Shown here: piece by piece, positions 21,667 through 35,106 of the stretch
How positions within the stretch are numbered: position 1 is the first letter of the stretch
How the letters are laid out: each line of letters begins with the position of its first letter
Origin: Pseudophaeomoniella oleicola
Taxonomy: Eukaryota; Ascomycota; Eurotiomycetes; Phaeomoniellales; Phaeomoniellaceae
Reading direction: 5' to 3'
Length of the DNA: 64,000 bases
NCBI GenBank assembly: GCA_003868215.1
Contig: QWDQ01000030.1
Span: 244,747-308,746, forward strand
The notes under the pieces: model-generated
Told to the model about the DNA's origin: nothing
The model's database searches: none
The model's input: only the letters and a program-made list of their open reading frames with translations
Translations under genes and position numbers: made by a program

Positions 21667-24600
21667 ATGTTTGGACACTGCCACAGCCCGGTATGGAGGC
21701 AGGATGATCTGACACAATGCTTTCAGGCTGAGTATGGTCCCCTGCACCGATGTCACATGCGCGTTGACTGACATTTCAAAGCTACCTCGAAGTCCTGTTC
21801 CCTCTGCTTGCATGCAGCATATCTTTGGTCGGTCTCGGTGCTCAATTTGTGCGGCGGGCACTGGCAGGACGGCAGTCGAAAAAGCAAAAGTACACATTAA
21901 TTGATATCGACGACGATAACAGCGATGCGGCGTCGGAAGACAGTGATGTAGGTCTTACGCTACAGAAGACCATCAGTCATGTACCTGCCTCGGTGAAGGA
22001 TGTCGACAGACCCTGGGGAGAGGTAGCATTGGTCTTGATTGAAGTTTTAGCCCTCCTAGCACATGTTGGCATCAATCTCGCCGGCCTGTGGCTGGACTTT
22101 TGGGGACAACGGGGCCCGTTACCGGCCATTGCACAGATCATCACGTGGACATACATTCTCATTCTTGCAATTATCCGCTTGGTGATGTCTCTATCTCCCA
22201 GGACGGACTTACCGCGCGTTTGGAATCATACAGCGATCTTGTACTTCATCGAGTGTGTCTTGGAGGCTATGCTATTTCGGTCCGCCATTATACACCCACC
22301 GGACGGTTTTCAGAGAGTGGCGGCGATAGTCGGCTTCAGTCTCACCAGTGTCTTGCTTCTCATCGCTATCACTTCAAGAAAGGGCAATAAGCCAGTCGAG
22401 GTCGAATATGAAGGTGATCTTCAACCTTCCAGAGAGCCATTCGCAAGCATTCTTTCTCTGTACACCTTCTCCTGGGTGGACTATCTGGTCTGGCGCGGCT
22501 TCAAACAGACCTTAGAAATGAAGGATGTTTGGAATGTCGCAATTAAGGATAAAGCGGATAGGCAACTGGCAAATTTTAGGCAAATCAAAAAGACTCACAG
22601 TCTTGCTGTTCGCCTCCTGCTCTACTTCAAGAAGGCCCTCCTCATTCAAGGTGCTTGGTGCGCCATGGCCAATCTCTTCATGTTTGTGCCGACACTGCTG
22701 CTCAAAGCCATCCTCGAATATCTAGAGGACCCTGAGGGAACCCCAGTCAATGCCGCTTGGCTGTATGTCATCCTTCTCTTCTTCTCGGGAGTAACGCAGG
22801 CTGTGGCCGATGGCCAGGCGTTGTGGATCGGGCGAAAGATCTCAATTCGACTTCGTGGTATCATTATTGGCGAAATCTACTCGAAGGTCCTACGACGAAA
22901 AGCTGCCTCGAGCGTGGAACCGGATGAGACCGACAAGGAGAAAGAAAAGGAACAATCTGCCAAATCCATGAAGTCTAAGCTTCTGCAAGTCACAAAAAAG
23001 AAGAGAGACAAGAAAGCCACCGTCGACGAGGAGAACACCGAAGTCGCCGATAACGAGAAACCGGCCGAATTTCAGGCCAACAATGGAACCATTATCAACC
23101 TGATGTCTATAGACTCGTTCAAGGTTGCCGAAATCAGTGCCTACCTGCACTTCTTATGGGCTAGTGTGCCGGTCCAACTTACCGTTGCTATTCTCCTCTT
23201 GTTTAGTATTCTTGGTCTTAGTTCTATTGCCGGTATCGTCTTAATGGTCCTTGTTCTCCCTCTCAATCTTTTCATCGCTCGGTCTTTTCAGCAGGCACAG
23301 AAGAAGATTATGGCTTGTACGGACGCGAGGATCCATTCTACCAACGAGGTTCTCCAAAATATCAGAATTATCAAATACTTTGCTTGGGAGCAACGCTTCA
23401 CTGATCAGGTCAACGATAAGCGAGACGCCGAACTTGCCGCTCTTCGATGGCGATACGTGTTGTGGGCTCTTGCTGCCACGGTGTGGAGTGGTCTTCCCAT
23501 CGCTATCACCTTCGCATCGTTTTTCATCTACACCGTGATCGAGAAGAAAGCTCTGGTCCCGTCAATCGCTTTCCCTGCACTGTCGATGTTTTCTCTTCTG
23601 CGCGTGCCTTTGGATCAGCTTGCTGACATGGTCGCACATATTCAAGAGACGAAAGTCTCCGTCGATCGTGTTGACAAATTCCTCCAGGAAGAAGAGACCG
23701 AGAAATATGTCCAAGTCAAAGGGTCAAGAAATGTGAGCACGGAGCCCAAGATTGCTTTGGAAGGAGCAACTTTAACATGGGGGGCGAAGAAGACCCCTCT
23801 TGACGGACCAACCGGTGACGCATTCAAGTTGATCAACATGAATGTTGACTTTCAGCTCGGTGCCCTCAATATCGTCGCTGGCCCAACAGGCTCAGGAAAA
23901 ACCTCGCTCCTGTTGGCCTTGCTAGGGGAAATGAAGCTTCTTGAAGGTCTCGTCTTCGTTCCTGGAGGTCGAAGCCGAGAAACCCTGCGGCCTGATCCCC
24001 GCACCGGCCTTGTTGAAGCAGTCGCCTATGCTGCTCAACAAGCATGGTTGGTCAACGACACGATCAAAGAGAATATATTGTTCTCTTCGCCATATGACGA
24101 GCAGAGATACAAGGACGTCGTTCGAATTTGTGCATTGGAGCGCGATTTCCAGATCCTCGATGCAGGTGATCAGACCTTGGTTGGTGAGAAAGGCATCGCA
24201 TTGTCAGGAGGGCAAAAGCAACGAATTTCTCTTGCACGGGCCATTTATTCTCACTGTCGACATCTTCTATTGGACGACTGCCTCAGCGCTGTCGATGCGC
24301 ACACCGCAAAGCATATCTTTGAAGAGGCTATCTTGGGTAGCATGATGAGAGATCGCACCTGCATCTTAGTCACTCACAACGTTACCCTCACTGTTCCACG
24401 GGCAAAATTCGTCGTTCTTCTTGAAAACGGCAAGATTGTCACCCAAGGTCAGCCTGAGGATCTGATTGCCAGCGGTGCCTTTGGTGATGAGCTTCTCAGA
24501 TCGAGGCAGACGTCAGCTGCACCTTCACGGGTACCTTCGGATCTTTCGGACCAAGCGGCCAAGCATGCAAATGGAACATCCGGTACCAAGAAGACTGTCG

Positions 24601-26735
24601 GTGCTAACGCAGAGGATCCGGCCCCAATTCAGACTCAAGAAAAGGCCAACGCTCGGACAGAGGGGAAGGCTGAAGGCTCCGTCAAATTGATAACCATTAA
24701 GATGTATCTCAGCTCAATGGGACCGTGGTACTTCTGGATCGTCGCTGCTGTTGCTTTTGTGGCCGTCCAGTTAGGATCTGTTGGGTCTAATGTCTGGATT
24801 CGGCAATGGGCTAACGCGTACCGCCCTACTCATAATAGAACACCACACGTGTATAAACTCGAATCGTCTCCTTACACGGCCAACAGCATATATGGTTCAA
24901 ACTTTGTGGTCATGCCAGAGCATACAAGAGATTTCTCTGCCTCGATGGAAGCCTCTGATGACGACGTGAATGTCGCCTACTATTTGGGTGTATATCTTGT
25001 CATTGGAGCTATCTACGTTTTCATTTGCTTTGCAAGGGAATTGGTCCTGTTCATGGGTTCCCTGCACGCTTCGAAAAAAATCCATGCGCAGCTTTTGCAA
25101 GGTGTCATGAGAGCGAAATTCAAGTTCTTCGATTCCACACCTTTGGGCCAATTGATGAATCGATTCTCCAAGGACGTGGAATCCGTCGACCAGGAAGTAG
25201 CTCCCGTGGCAATAGGAATGCTGCATAGTCTTGCGTCTGTCACTACGATCGTCATCTTGATCAGTGTCATCACACCAGGCTTTCTGATCGCAGGTATCTT
25301 CATCAGTGCTATTTATACAGTCGTTGGCGCTCTGTATATCAATTCATCGCGGGATCTCAAACGTATGGAGAGTGTTCAGAGGAGTCCTCTTTACCAACAA
25401 TTTGGGGAGACTCTTGCCGGTGTTGTGACTATCCGTGCTTATGGCGACGAGGCCCGCTTCGTTCGCGACAATTTCAACAGAATCAACACGCACAATCGAC
25501 CTTTCATTTATCTGTGGGCAACAAATCGTTGGCTTGCGCTCCGAGTGGATGTTGCCGGAGCTTTAGTATCGTTCTTCGCCGGAGTCTTTATAATCCGGAG
25601 TGTTGGGAACATTGATTCTGGTGCAGCGGGTCTGTCGCTCAGTTACGCTATCACCTTCACCGAGAACGTTTTGTGGCTCGTGCGTTTGTATGCGCAGAAT
25701 GAGCAGAACATGAACTCGGTAGAGCGTGTCAAGGAATACATCGACGTTGAGCAGGAGGCTGCCAGACAAATTCCGGAGACCAAGCCGCCTGCTAACTGGC
25801 CAAGCCATGGAGCGGTCGAATTCATCGGCTACACCACGCGGTACAGGCCGGACTTGGACCCTGTCTTACGAAATGTATCGTTTAAAGTCCGTCCTGCGGA
25901 GAAGGTCGGCATCGTTGGTCGTACGGGTGCAGGAAAGTCCTCACTCGCGATGGCCTTGTTCAGAGGACTCGAAGCAGAGCAAGGCAAAATTCTCCTGGAC
26001 GATGTGGATATTGGCTTGATTGGCCTGCAGGATCTTCGAGAAGCTATTACGATTGTACCTCAGGACCCGACTCTGTTTACCGGAACACTACGCAATAACC
26101 TAGACCCATTTGGAATCTTCACAGACGAGGAGATATTCGCAGCTCTACGCAGGGTACATTTGATTTCAGACAAGGCCGATGATGATGCATCTTCTTCGGA
26201 CGGTTCGACGGCAGCTGCAGACCAACCAAATGCTCATGTCGACTTCGGAACTTCAAGATCTGATTCTACAGATGCGACACTGGCTCGTGTTGCATCAAAT
26301 GTCAAGGATGAGAACAAGAACGTCTTCCGCAATCTGTCATCGCCAGTGACTGAATCCGGTTCGAACTTGTCTCAAGGCCAGCGCCAACTGTTATGTTTAG
26401 CCAGAGCGTTGCTGAAGAATCCCCGAGTATTAATGATGGATGAGGCCACTGCGTCAATTGATTACGCTACGGATGCGAAGATCCAAGAGACGTTACGGGA
26501 GCTTGGGGAAAATACCTTGCTGACGATTGCGCATCGCCTGCAGACTATCATTGACTACGACAAAGTCTTGGTCCTCGATAAGGGCGAGGTCATAGAGTTT
26601 GACGATCCTTATGAACTGATCAAGAAGGAGGGAGGCTCGTTCAGGTCCATGTGTGAGACCAGTGGTGATTTCGATGCTCTGCTGGCGCTTGCCAAAAAGT
26701 CTTGGGAAAACAGAAGGCTCATTGACGTCGAATAG
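21667..26735 (+). CDS. full-length ABC transporter, ABCC/MRP subfamily (YBT1-like)
   Basis: Exons 21667-21731 and 21782-26735, giving 1672 residues. The long frame has no ATG near its start. A short exon 1 (MFGHCHSPVWRQDDLTQCFQ) joined through a GTATGG donor, CTGAC branch and AAAG acceptor gives ...CFQADYLEVLFPLL, the expected start of an N-terminal TMD0. Layout is TMD0, TMD1, NBD1, TMD2, NBD2. NBD1 has Walker A GPTGSGKTS (about residue 722), signature LSGGQKQR (828) and Walker B LLLDDC with Asp in place of the catalytic Glu. NBD2 has GRTGAGKS (1401), LSQGQRQ (1551) and VLMMDEA (1571), a complete site. One functional ATPase site is normal for ABCC. Relatives transport bile-acid-like and glutathione conjugates into the vacuole. 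The YBT1 assignment is by size and layout. Confidence 0.9.
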
Positions 26736-28609
26736 ACTAGACTGAGTCGACATTCGGTGTGGTTGGGTTTCTGCTATATCGGCATGGCGTAGGCGGCATT
26801 TTGTCTTGTACCTACCTAACTGTTCCTGTTGTATCCGTACTGAAAATATATTACAATTGCTCTGATTTTGTTTCTGTTCAATCGATTATCGAGTCTGTCG
26901 GTTGTAATACTCTCAGATGTGCAAACTTTGACTGCTCGCGACAATGCAATACCCATGACATGGATGCGCTATTGGATAACATTGGGGCGCCCTGTTGTGA
27001 CTTACGGCGGCCCGCGTCCATCGGGTCGGGCGTTATGAAAGGCGAGTGTGCACACCAATGATGAATGTGGCTGAAGCTCTGCAATTTTGGAACCTGAAGA
27101 CTCGGTAGTCGGCGACAGGAAAACGGGATGAGGACATCTACTCAGCCATCCACTTTGAATGATTCGTCGATATTGCAGATACCGCATATGTTTTTTTGGG
27201 CAAGAGGAAGGGAGGCGCTGATTTTCTTTCCTGGGAACCCAATAACTAAGGTAGATACCTACCATAGGTACACTACGGTATCTAAAGAGGTACAGGATGG
27301 TAGTCATACGCTCAGGAATAGTCGAAACCACTGGGTAAAGAATGGAGCCATTCATGAGTAGACATTGCAATCTTCAATGGATGTTGTACCCTACTAACAT
27401 TACTGATATTCAGAGAACATATTGTATTTCTACGCGAATAATGACACTTTAAAAGGTCCAATATATCAGATCCAGTTCAGTGTCTCTAGCCACACCTTAC
27501 CGTATCCACCATTCCTAACTAGTTCAATGACAGCGCTTGTCGATTTTTACTTTCACAGAACCGGTTAATTACTGAGAAGAATCTTGATGACGATGGGGCG
27601 ACAGAGGTCTGTACCATAATGACCACGGCGAGCTTGAGGATGCTGCCGACTTGAATCACGCCTCGTGACTGTTCACTTATCACTCACTTGAGCGGGAGGG
27701 GTCTCTCTCAGAGTATGTATATATCTTGGGCTATTCTGGTGTGATTTGTAGTTATACTGTAGTCCAAATCAACTCGGCCAAGTATATTATGTCATTATGG
27801 CGCGATGATGGAAATTGAGGAATCTAACATAGTACTACGTAGGAATATGTTCTTACTGAGCTGAATCCCACTCCACTCTCTTTACTAGGTACGTAGTATA
27901 TAGCCTCGCTAGGCTGGTTGGGCTTGTCTTCTAACCGTCTCGCCGTCTCGCTGTTAGTACGGACGGCGATTTAAGCTTCATGCGCCTCATTCCTAACAGT
28001 AGGATGCCCTGCTAAGGTACCTACGTACCTAAGGAGGTAGTTAGCACATAGGCCTAGGTAAAAGAGGGCTAAGAACCTTCAGCTACCTGGATTCCCTCTT
28101 TACAGTAGGGAGTAGATACCTTACCTAAGGTACTGTAAGATAGAAATTATCTTAGTTGCCTTAGGGGCCGGCCGTACTTGTCACCATCATCTGTGGAAGC
28201 CAACACTTAGTGTATATTTCTTAGGCACTTTCATACCTTTCTCTCCTAAAGCTACCTACCTCGCTACCTAAGATAGGTATTAATCAGGCGGCTCACGACC
28301 GTAGAGAAAGCTTTGTATGGGGGTCGCCTCTGCACTCCAACTCCGCATTTAACCCTGGCCTGCCATCTTTTCCTCTAACTTACCATCGAGAAGCAAATCC
28401 GTAACAACTTAACCCTATCCCATGGCCATCATTCCCGTCCTCATCCTGGGTTAATATAGAATTTTCATCCCTTTCTGTTCCTGGTACTGGAACATCTCGG
28501 CTATCCTGGGAAGACGTCCTTTCAAGGCTACACGAGATGCATTCCATTGATTAACGGTTGACCAGGCGCAGTACTAGCCTTGTTGTCGCGTTGTCCACGT
28601 CGTAGCAAA
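26736..28609. other. intergenic, 1.9 kb, dense in TAGGT palindromes
   Basis: No gene recognised. Between about 27248 and 28280 there are at least six blocks of the palindromic family (for example AAGGTACCTACGTACCTAAG near 28014, CCTACCATAGGTAC near 27258 and CCTTACCTAAGGTA near 28119). This is the densest stretch of this motif in the window. Confidence 0.6.
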
Positions 28610-31600
28610 ATGTTCTCACGCCGTCGGAGGTCTGCGTCGCTCTCGGTAAGTCTCTTCGCACGAGGTGCAATTCCAGATGTGCGGAATACGATCAACTGAC
28701 GACAAGGTCCTTTTGACGTTTAGCGACCGACCACACCCGCTTCCGCTTCAGCACAAACAGCCGCCGCTCAAGCATTTCTTGCAAGTCAAGCAACAAATGC
28801 CAACATCTCAAGCGCTGCCGCTGCCGCGGCTTTGCGCTCTGGAGCATCGACACCGACGCCAGTGGGGGATGTTCAGACAAGACGCATGTTGCAACGGCAG
28901 TCATCCGTCTCATCTACAACAAGGAGTCCAGGTGTTGGCCGAGGGCAAGGTCTAGAGAGACGCGGTAGCTCTGGATCGATGACGGAGAGAACTTTTCGTA
29001 CACCATCACCAAGTCGTCCCGGATCAAGTGCAGGACCTCTTGAAGAAGAAACAGCTCCTCCTGTGCCACCTGTACCTCAGAAATATGGCGTTCCGAAGCA
29101 GCATAAACGTGCTGCCAGCGTGCAGCCGACTCCGGGACGTATGATGTCGCCTCCGCCCAAAGTGCAGGGTGGTCGAGGCGCAAGTCTCGACAGGAAATCA
29201 GACCCAGCAGCCACACCAAAACGGCGACCAAAAAGCAGTATACCTGCTTTGGGGAACATCGCTGAGCAGGAAAGACCAGACAGTCGAAATTCTATCAATT
29301 TCTCGTATCCGATCCACGCTCGACCGAATTCACCTCCCAGTCAAAGCGCTTCGCCTGTTCCAACACATGCACCGGCGCATAGAACGACTACAAATGGAAT
29401 CACCCCAGCAGAAGTTTCCGATGTGCAGCGAGGAGTAGTTGATGCGGCAAACGCACCAGTCAAGAAGAAAAAGAAGAAAGTCGTTGGCGCAGCTGCTGAG
29501 GGCAGTCATCTGGCAGCCGGTCACACGGGAGGCAAACCTGCGGGTTCCGCGATAAAGAAGGATGAGGCCGAAGACATTCCTGAAGAAACGGTGGAAACTA
29601 CGTCAACAGGCGGGGAGAAGCCAATTTCTGACTCTGACTCGGACACTTCCGATGCCGGGTTACGTGCGCAACGCGCACAACGCGCGGCAGGCATCCTGAA
29701 CAAACAGCCATCTGTCGTCAGGGAAGACTGGGAAGGAGAACAAGCTGCTGGGATGCAAGAGGAGGATACGTCGCCTTCCAGTAGCCCAATCGGTCAGCCG
29801 CAGGGCAGGAAAGAAGCATATGCGCCGAACACTACGAGACAACTTGGTGAATCCAGGACTAACTCACAACCTGCACCAAGTCTTATGACAACAATTCCAA
29901 GTTCAGAGATGGGAACTGAGCGACCTTCGCCCAAATTTCTCGAACCCACTGAGGGTATTCCAAATGGACAGAGAACTCCATCTGTCAGCCCTAGTCGGAG
30001 TCGCTCTGCTAGATTTTCAGCAAATCTAGCCTCGGAACTGACAGCTGGAGGTCGTCATGATCCACCTCCAAGATCTGTTTCGCCTGCTAAATCAGCTCTC
30101 AAAAACCATTCTCCAGGATCGCAGACCCGATCACCCGTGGATAGAGCACCTGCTGAGTGGAGATTGTCCAGTCAACCACCTAGCGAAGCGTCAGATAATG
30201 CCTCCACCACTTCCGGGGATGGTTCAGCTGTAGGGAGGAGGAAGAAATCTGCCCATGTTAGCTTCGGCACCGAGACGGAAGTTGGTGGACTCTCTGCTCC
30301 TACGACATCAGAGACATCTGCTGCATCCCCGGCTAGCAAAGATCGTCAGGCTTACCATCCCTCAAGTACGCTACCCGTAGACGATGACATGGACGAAGTT
30401 TTCAGACCACGACCCGTATTGCCATCATTCGGTAGTATCCGGGGAAAGAGAGACACATCTAATGGCCGGCCAATGACGCCGTTGACAGAGACAGCTAGTG
30501 CTCAAAGCTCGACCTCCTCATCCTTGTCAAATATGGCCGCTTTGGAGACATCTCACTCATGCGATAACGCGATTGGCAGTGTATTTGCACGAGAGATGAA
30601 CAACAACCGTGCCACCGGAATACAACCGCAGGATCCCAACGCGCCGTTACCACCGGAAGTGACATCCGTTGAAGGATCGGGCTATGTTTCTGATACAGAC
30701 AGCACCAACAGTGATATTGGTCAAGTTGAATCTGGAAATGCATCAAAGACCGACAATATTGCGGATCCAGGCGTTGCGGCGGATCCAACCCTTGACTCTA
30801 GCTCAACGCCATTGTCGCCGGTTATAGAAGAACCAGAGCCTAAAACAACTATAGTCAGTTCCCATTTCGCAGCCACTGAGGGTATACCTGGAGAAATGGT
30901 ACCGAGAGAGCCTGTACCGCAGATTTCCATTCAACCTGCCACCCCTGGCCCTGGTGATCCGGATCATTGGATTGCGTCTATTCCAGGGGGCTTTCCTGAT
31001 TTCCAGCCAGAGATGGATAGCGATAGTGTAAAGCCATCTAGAGGCGTGACTCCTGAGCAAGCAGCTCCCGTACCAGCAGAAATTACGGTATCTTCCCCTG
31101 CAGGTCTCGGTATCACTGAACCAGAACCAGTCGAAGCTCCCTTGACGCAAAATCCTACGCCGTCAGCTGTTGGTGGACTTTCAGAGGCCGTAAGGGCTCA
31201 ACCTGAAACCCAACCGCAGCATGGAACTGACGGTGAAAGCGACGATGGCTCAAGTGTCTACAGTGACGCAGCAGAGGACATAGCGGACCTTGAGGGTGAT
31301 GGCTTTGGCTCCATCAATGCTATTGTGGAAAGTCCTGTACCACCTAGTCCGCTGCATCCCGTCTCTACAGCCTCTGAAAGTCCGACAGCAGCCATTTCTG
31401 GAGAGGACAGTGTGAATGGGTGGACCCAAGCCCAAGCTCATTGGAGTGATATTGCTGAAAGGCAGAGACAGGGTAGTGGTCCTATTGGTCGTATTGATCC
31501 TCCACCAGTGGTTTCTGAGACACCCAAACCGCAAGCACACAAGAAAAGATTGCCTCCTGCATTGGCCTCAGCATCTGTTGGGCAGGCATCAGTTCCAGCA

Positions 31601-32998
31601 GCTGAGCGACGTAGGACGCGTCCCGACCAGACAGCTCCAAGCGGAATCCAACCTCAATCTGGCATGCGAAAGTCAATGCGCTCTCAAAGTCAAGCCGCCG
31701 TTGAAGGCCCAACAATGCGTGGACCAGGTCGTACAATGGGTACGAAATCTTCTATGCGGACGTCTCAACCTCGTCCCGAGCGCGCAACTCCTGTGGTCAA
31801 CGTACAGACCAAAGGCGCACTGCAAAAGCGTAACACCCCTGCCATCAAACCTCAGACTGCGGTAGCTCCCAAACCTCTGACCAGAACTCTGTCAAATGGC
31901 AGCGACTCCTCAAGCAGCTTCAAACGACAGCGGAAAGGAATGTCAACTGATGGTCGCTATACCATGCGCCGTAGCTTGAGAGCGACGGAGGAAAGGCCAC
32001 AGCCACCTGCTGTCCCTGCAGGAAGGGGAGTGCGTTCAATGTCACCACCAACAAACAGAAGAGCATTCTCACCTGCAGGCCACGGAACTATGCGCACTAC
32101 CATGAGAGGATCTGTTGATTCTGGCACGTCCGCATTGCGAAACCATCAAAAGACGTCGAGTGCCTTCTCAGGATTAGGACGATCTACCGGCAAGAGCAAA
32201 CCTCTGATCACTGCACCGGCTCCATCTCCAACCGTCGCCAATAGGTTTAGATCTAGATTCGCCAATGATTCTGATGACGAAAGCCCGATAGGCAACAGAC
32301 GCTATGATTCTCGCTTCGAGGATTCTAGTGACGACGAGCCGGAACCACTTCGTCCTGTACGTGGTATCCCTCGGAACGTGGACGAAGGCGATTCTACGGA
32401 TCTGGAGGATAGCTCTGACGAAGGGGCCACTCGTAGATCTAAGGCACAAGGCTCATCTGCTCAACCACTCGGAAAAGAGAAGGCCGTAAATCTCGCCTCT
32501 GTGGGCCGTAGTGGCTCTGGTCGGGACCTGAGCAGATCGGCTGACATTGCAGCCTCTCCATCTTCGCAGAAGAAGAAAGGACTATTTGGACGATTCCGCA
32601 GCAAGAAAGTCAGTGATGACTCGAGGATCGCGAAGGACCTTTCAGAAAGCCCTGCCAGAAGGGATACTCATTTAGAGCGGACCAGGGTGGAACTCGAACG
32701 AGCGCGTAGCCCGCGACCTGCAAGCACCCATGGTAAACTGCAACGTCGTCACACTCCGGCCAGGGTCATGAGTGACTCTTGGCCCCTGCCACCAAAGGTA
32801 GGAGCCGAACAAGACAGACCCAGCACTTCTGATGGAATTATCATCCAGTCCGGGGTGGATGGGCTACGACCTGATATGCCTCAGCGACAACTGACCTCCA
32901 GCACGAATCAATCTGGTGAGCTATCCGCCGTCGTGGGCCGCACAGGAAAAAAGAAGAAGTTTCCTATGTTGAGGAAAGCATTTGGATTAAGCGATTGA
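28610..32998 (+). CDS. very long intrinsically disordered fungal protein
   Basis: Exons 28610-28645 and 28724-32998, giving 1436 residues. The tiny first exon (MFSRRRRSASLS) joins in phase 0 to RPTTPASASAQTAAAQ, which recovers an N-terminus the open frame alone lacks. An Ala-rich helix-prone segment follows (AAQAFLASQATNAN, then SSAAAAAALRSG). The rest is Ser/Pro/Thr-rich and largely disordered, with basic patches (KKKKKK near residue 220), SPSRSRS and many TPS/SP phosphorylation-like sites. The C-terminus has GLFGRFRSKK and ends with KKKKFPMLRKAFGLSD, a basic-hydrophobic membrane-binding candidate. The N-terminal layout recalls fungal eisosome proteins of the Seg1/Eis1 type, but that is a guess. 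Function unknown. Confidence 0.75.
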
Positions 32999-33834
32999 AA
33001 ATCTACCTTCTCTTTCTCCGTTTCTTATTTTGTGTGTTAAGATGACCATATACCCTGGATTGGATTTGCTCTCACAGTTTCACGGCTCCAGGCGACAGGA
33101 TTGGAAGTCGTCATCATCTGTAGCGTCGGCCTGGTTTACTTTATCTTGTACATATTATCTGCATCCACGGCAACGACTATAATTCTCATAATGCCTAATT
33201 TCGTTGGGTCATGCCGACTCATGGATTGCCGGGACCTTCCTTAACATATTGTAACTGTATCATTTAGGCTATTGCTACTGAGTCCGAAGCATGGGAAGTT
33301 CAGCGCCGAAGCTCGACCGTCTCGGCTTTTCTGATTCAAGATAATGCAGCGATGCGGCGAGACTTTGACGGACAGAATGCAACGGACTGCATCCCTCAGC
33401 AGACATGTACGGCAATGAGACATTTTCTTCTACTTCTCGACCAAATGGTGGTTAGCCAGCGAGCCAGCGAGCCAGCGAGCCAGTAAGAGGACTGACGGCC
33501 AGGCCGGCTCGTGGGGTGAATCATGGAACCGTAATCATCGGGCAGAGTGGCGAGGGAGTGCTTGACAGCCAATGACGGAGGCCGCTGGTGACATAAGACC
33601 CTTAACTTACCATCAGTTTCTTTGGGTTACTGATTTTATCCTTAGTCAGCCCATTAAAGAGATTTGGAGGGGCGCAACCTCGTCACCTCCAGTTATTATA
33701 TGGGAAAACCTCTTTTGCTTCCTTTCAATCCGTACTTCTTTCATCTTTATTCAACCTCACAATAACTTCGTCACGAAAACTGTCTAAGAACAAAATTTCA
33801 TCTAAACAATTCCACATCGTACTTTGCGCCCAAC
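32999..33834. other. intergenic with an 8-bp tandem repeat
   Basis: Promoter region of transaldolase. At 33454-33483 the unit AGCCAGCG repeats 3.75 times. A TATTATAT stretch lies at 33694-33701. Nothing coding seen. Confidence 0.6.
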
Positions 33835-35106
33835 ATGAGTACCTCTCTCGATCAATTGAAAGCCGCTGGCACCGTAAGTACCCTAATCCGAGCTACCCCG
33901 CCGTTCCCAACAATTGGCCTATGACTGACTCTACGTTACAATTCAGACCGTCGTATCCGACTCTGGTGAGTTCATCTTATTTCGCCTCTCTTGTGATGAT
34001 TGAATGCTAACAACTCTCTAGGTGACTTTGCAAGTGAGTTGATCGATGCTCTCAATCCACCCCAATGCACTCACTAACAATGCGAAAGGCATCGCCAAGT
34101 ACAAGCCTCAAGATGCTACAACCAATCCATCCTTGATTCTAGCCGCTTCGAAAAAGCCAGAATATGCGAAGTTGATAGATGCCGCTGTTGAGTACGGCAA
34201 GACACAAGTATGTCCCCAACACAGAGCAGCACCACCTGTACTGCGGAAAGCTCATTTCTCTCACAGGGCAAGGACATCGATGAAAAGGTTGACTCCACTT
34301 TGGACCATCTCCTTGTCGAGTTTGGTCGGGAGATCTTGAAGATCGTTCCAGGAAAGGTTTCAACGGAAGTTGATGCTCGATTCTCGTTTGACACCAAGAA
34401 GTCGGTCGAGAAGGCTTTGCACATCATCGAGGTAAGATCTTGCGAATTTTTCAGAATAATGAACCATTACTGATGAAATATACAGCTCTACAAGGAACAA
34501 GGTATTCCGAAAGAACGCATCTTGATCAAGATCGCCTCAACGTGGGAAGGTATTCAAGCCTCTAGGATTCTTCAAAATCAACACGGTGTCAACACCAACT
34601 TGACCCTTATGTTCTCTCTTGTGCAGGCCATTGCTGCTGCTGAGGCCGGTGCCTTCCTCATCTCACCATTCGTCGGTCGTATTCTCGACTGGTACAAGAA
34701 CGCCATGAAGAAGGATTTCTCCCCCGAGGAGGATCCAGGTGTCAAGAGTGTCCAGTCTATCTTCAACTACTACAAAAAGTACGGCTACAATACCATCGTT
34801 ATGGGGGCTTCGTTCCGTAACATTGGTGAAATCACTGAACTCGCTGGTTGCGATTATCTCACGATTTCCCCCAACTTGTTGGAGGATCTCTTTAACTCGA
34901 CGGCCAAGGTTGAGAAGAAGCTTGATGCCTCCAATGCCTCAACCTTGGACATTGAGAAACGCACCTACATTGACGACGAGGCCACTTTCCGCTTTGATTT
35001 CAACGAAGAGCAGATGGCAGTTGAGAAGCTCCGCGAAGGTATTTCCAAGTTCGCTGCCGACGCTGTCACGCTTAAGGATATCCTGAGAAAGAAGTTGGAG
35101 GCATAA
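33835..35106 (+). CDS. TAL1: transaldolase
   Basis: Six exons: 33835-33873, 33947-33965, 34022-34033, 34089-34207, 34267-34431 and 34486-35106, giving 324 residues, the standard length. The third exon is only 12 nt and the second 19 nt; together they rebuild [19 protein letters not shown]. Conserved family motifs are [11 protein letters not shown] near the N-terminus and Lys133 in [10 protein letters not shown], which forms the Schiff base with the substrate. [10 protein letters not shown] and [13 protein letters not shown] are also present. The enzyme transfers a dihydroxyacetone unit between sugar phosphates in the non-oxidative pentose phosphate pathway in the cytosol. Splice signals are strong at every junction. 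Confidence 0.95.
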
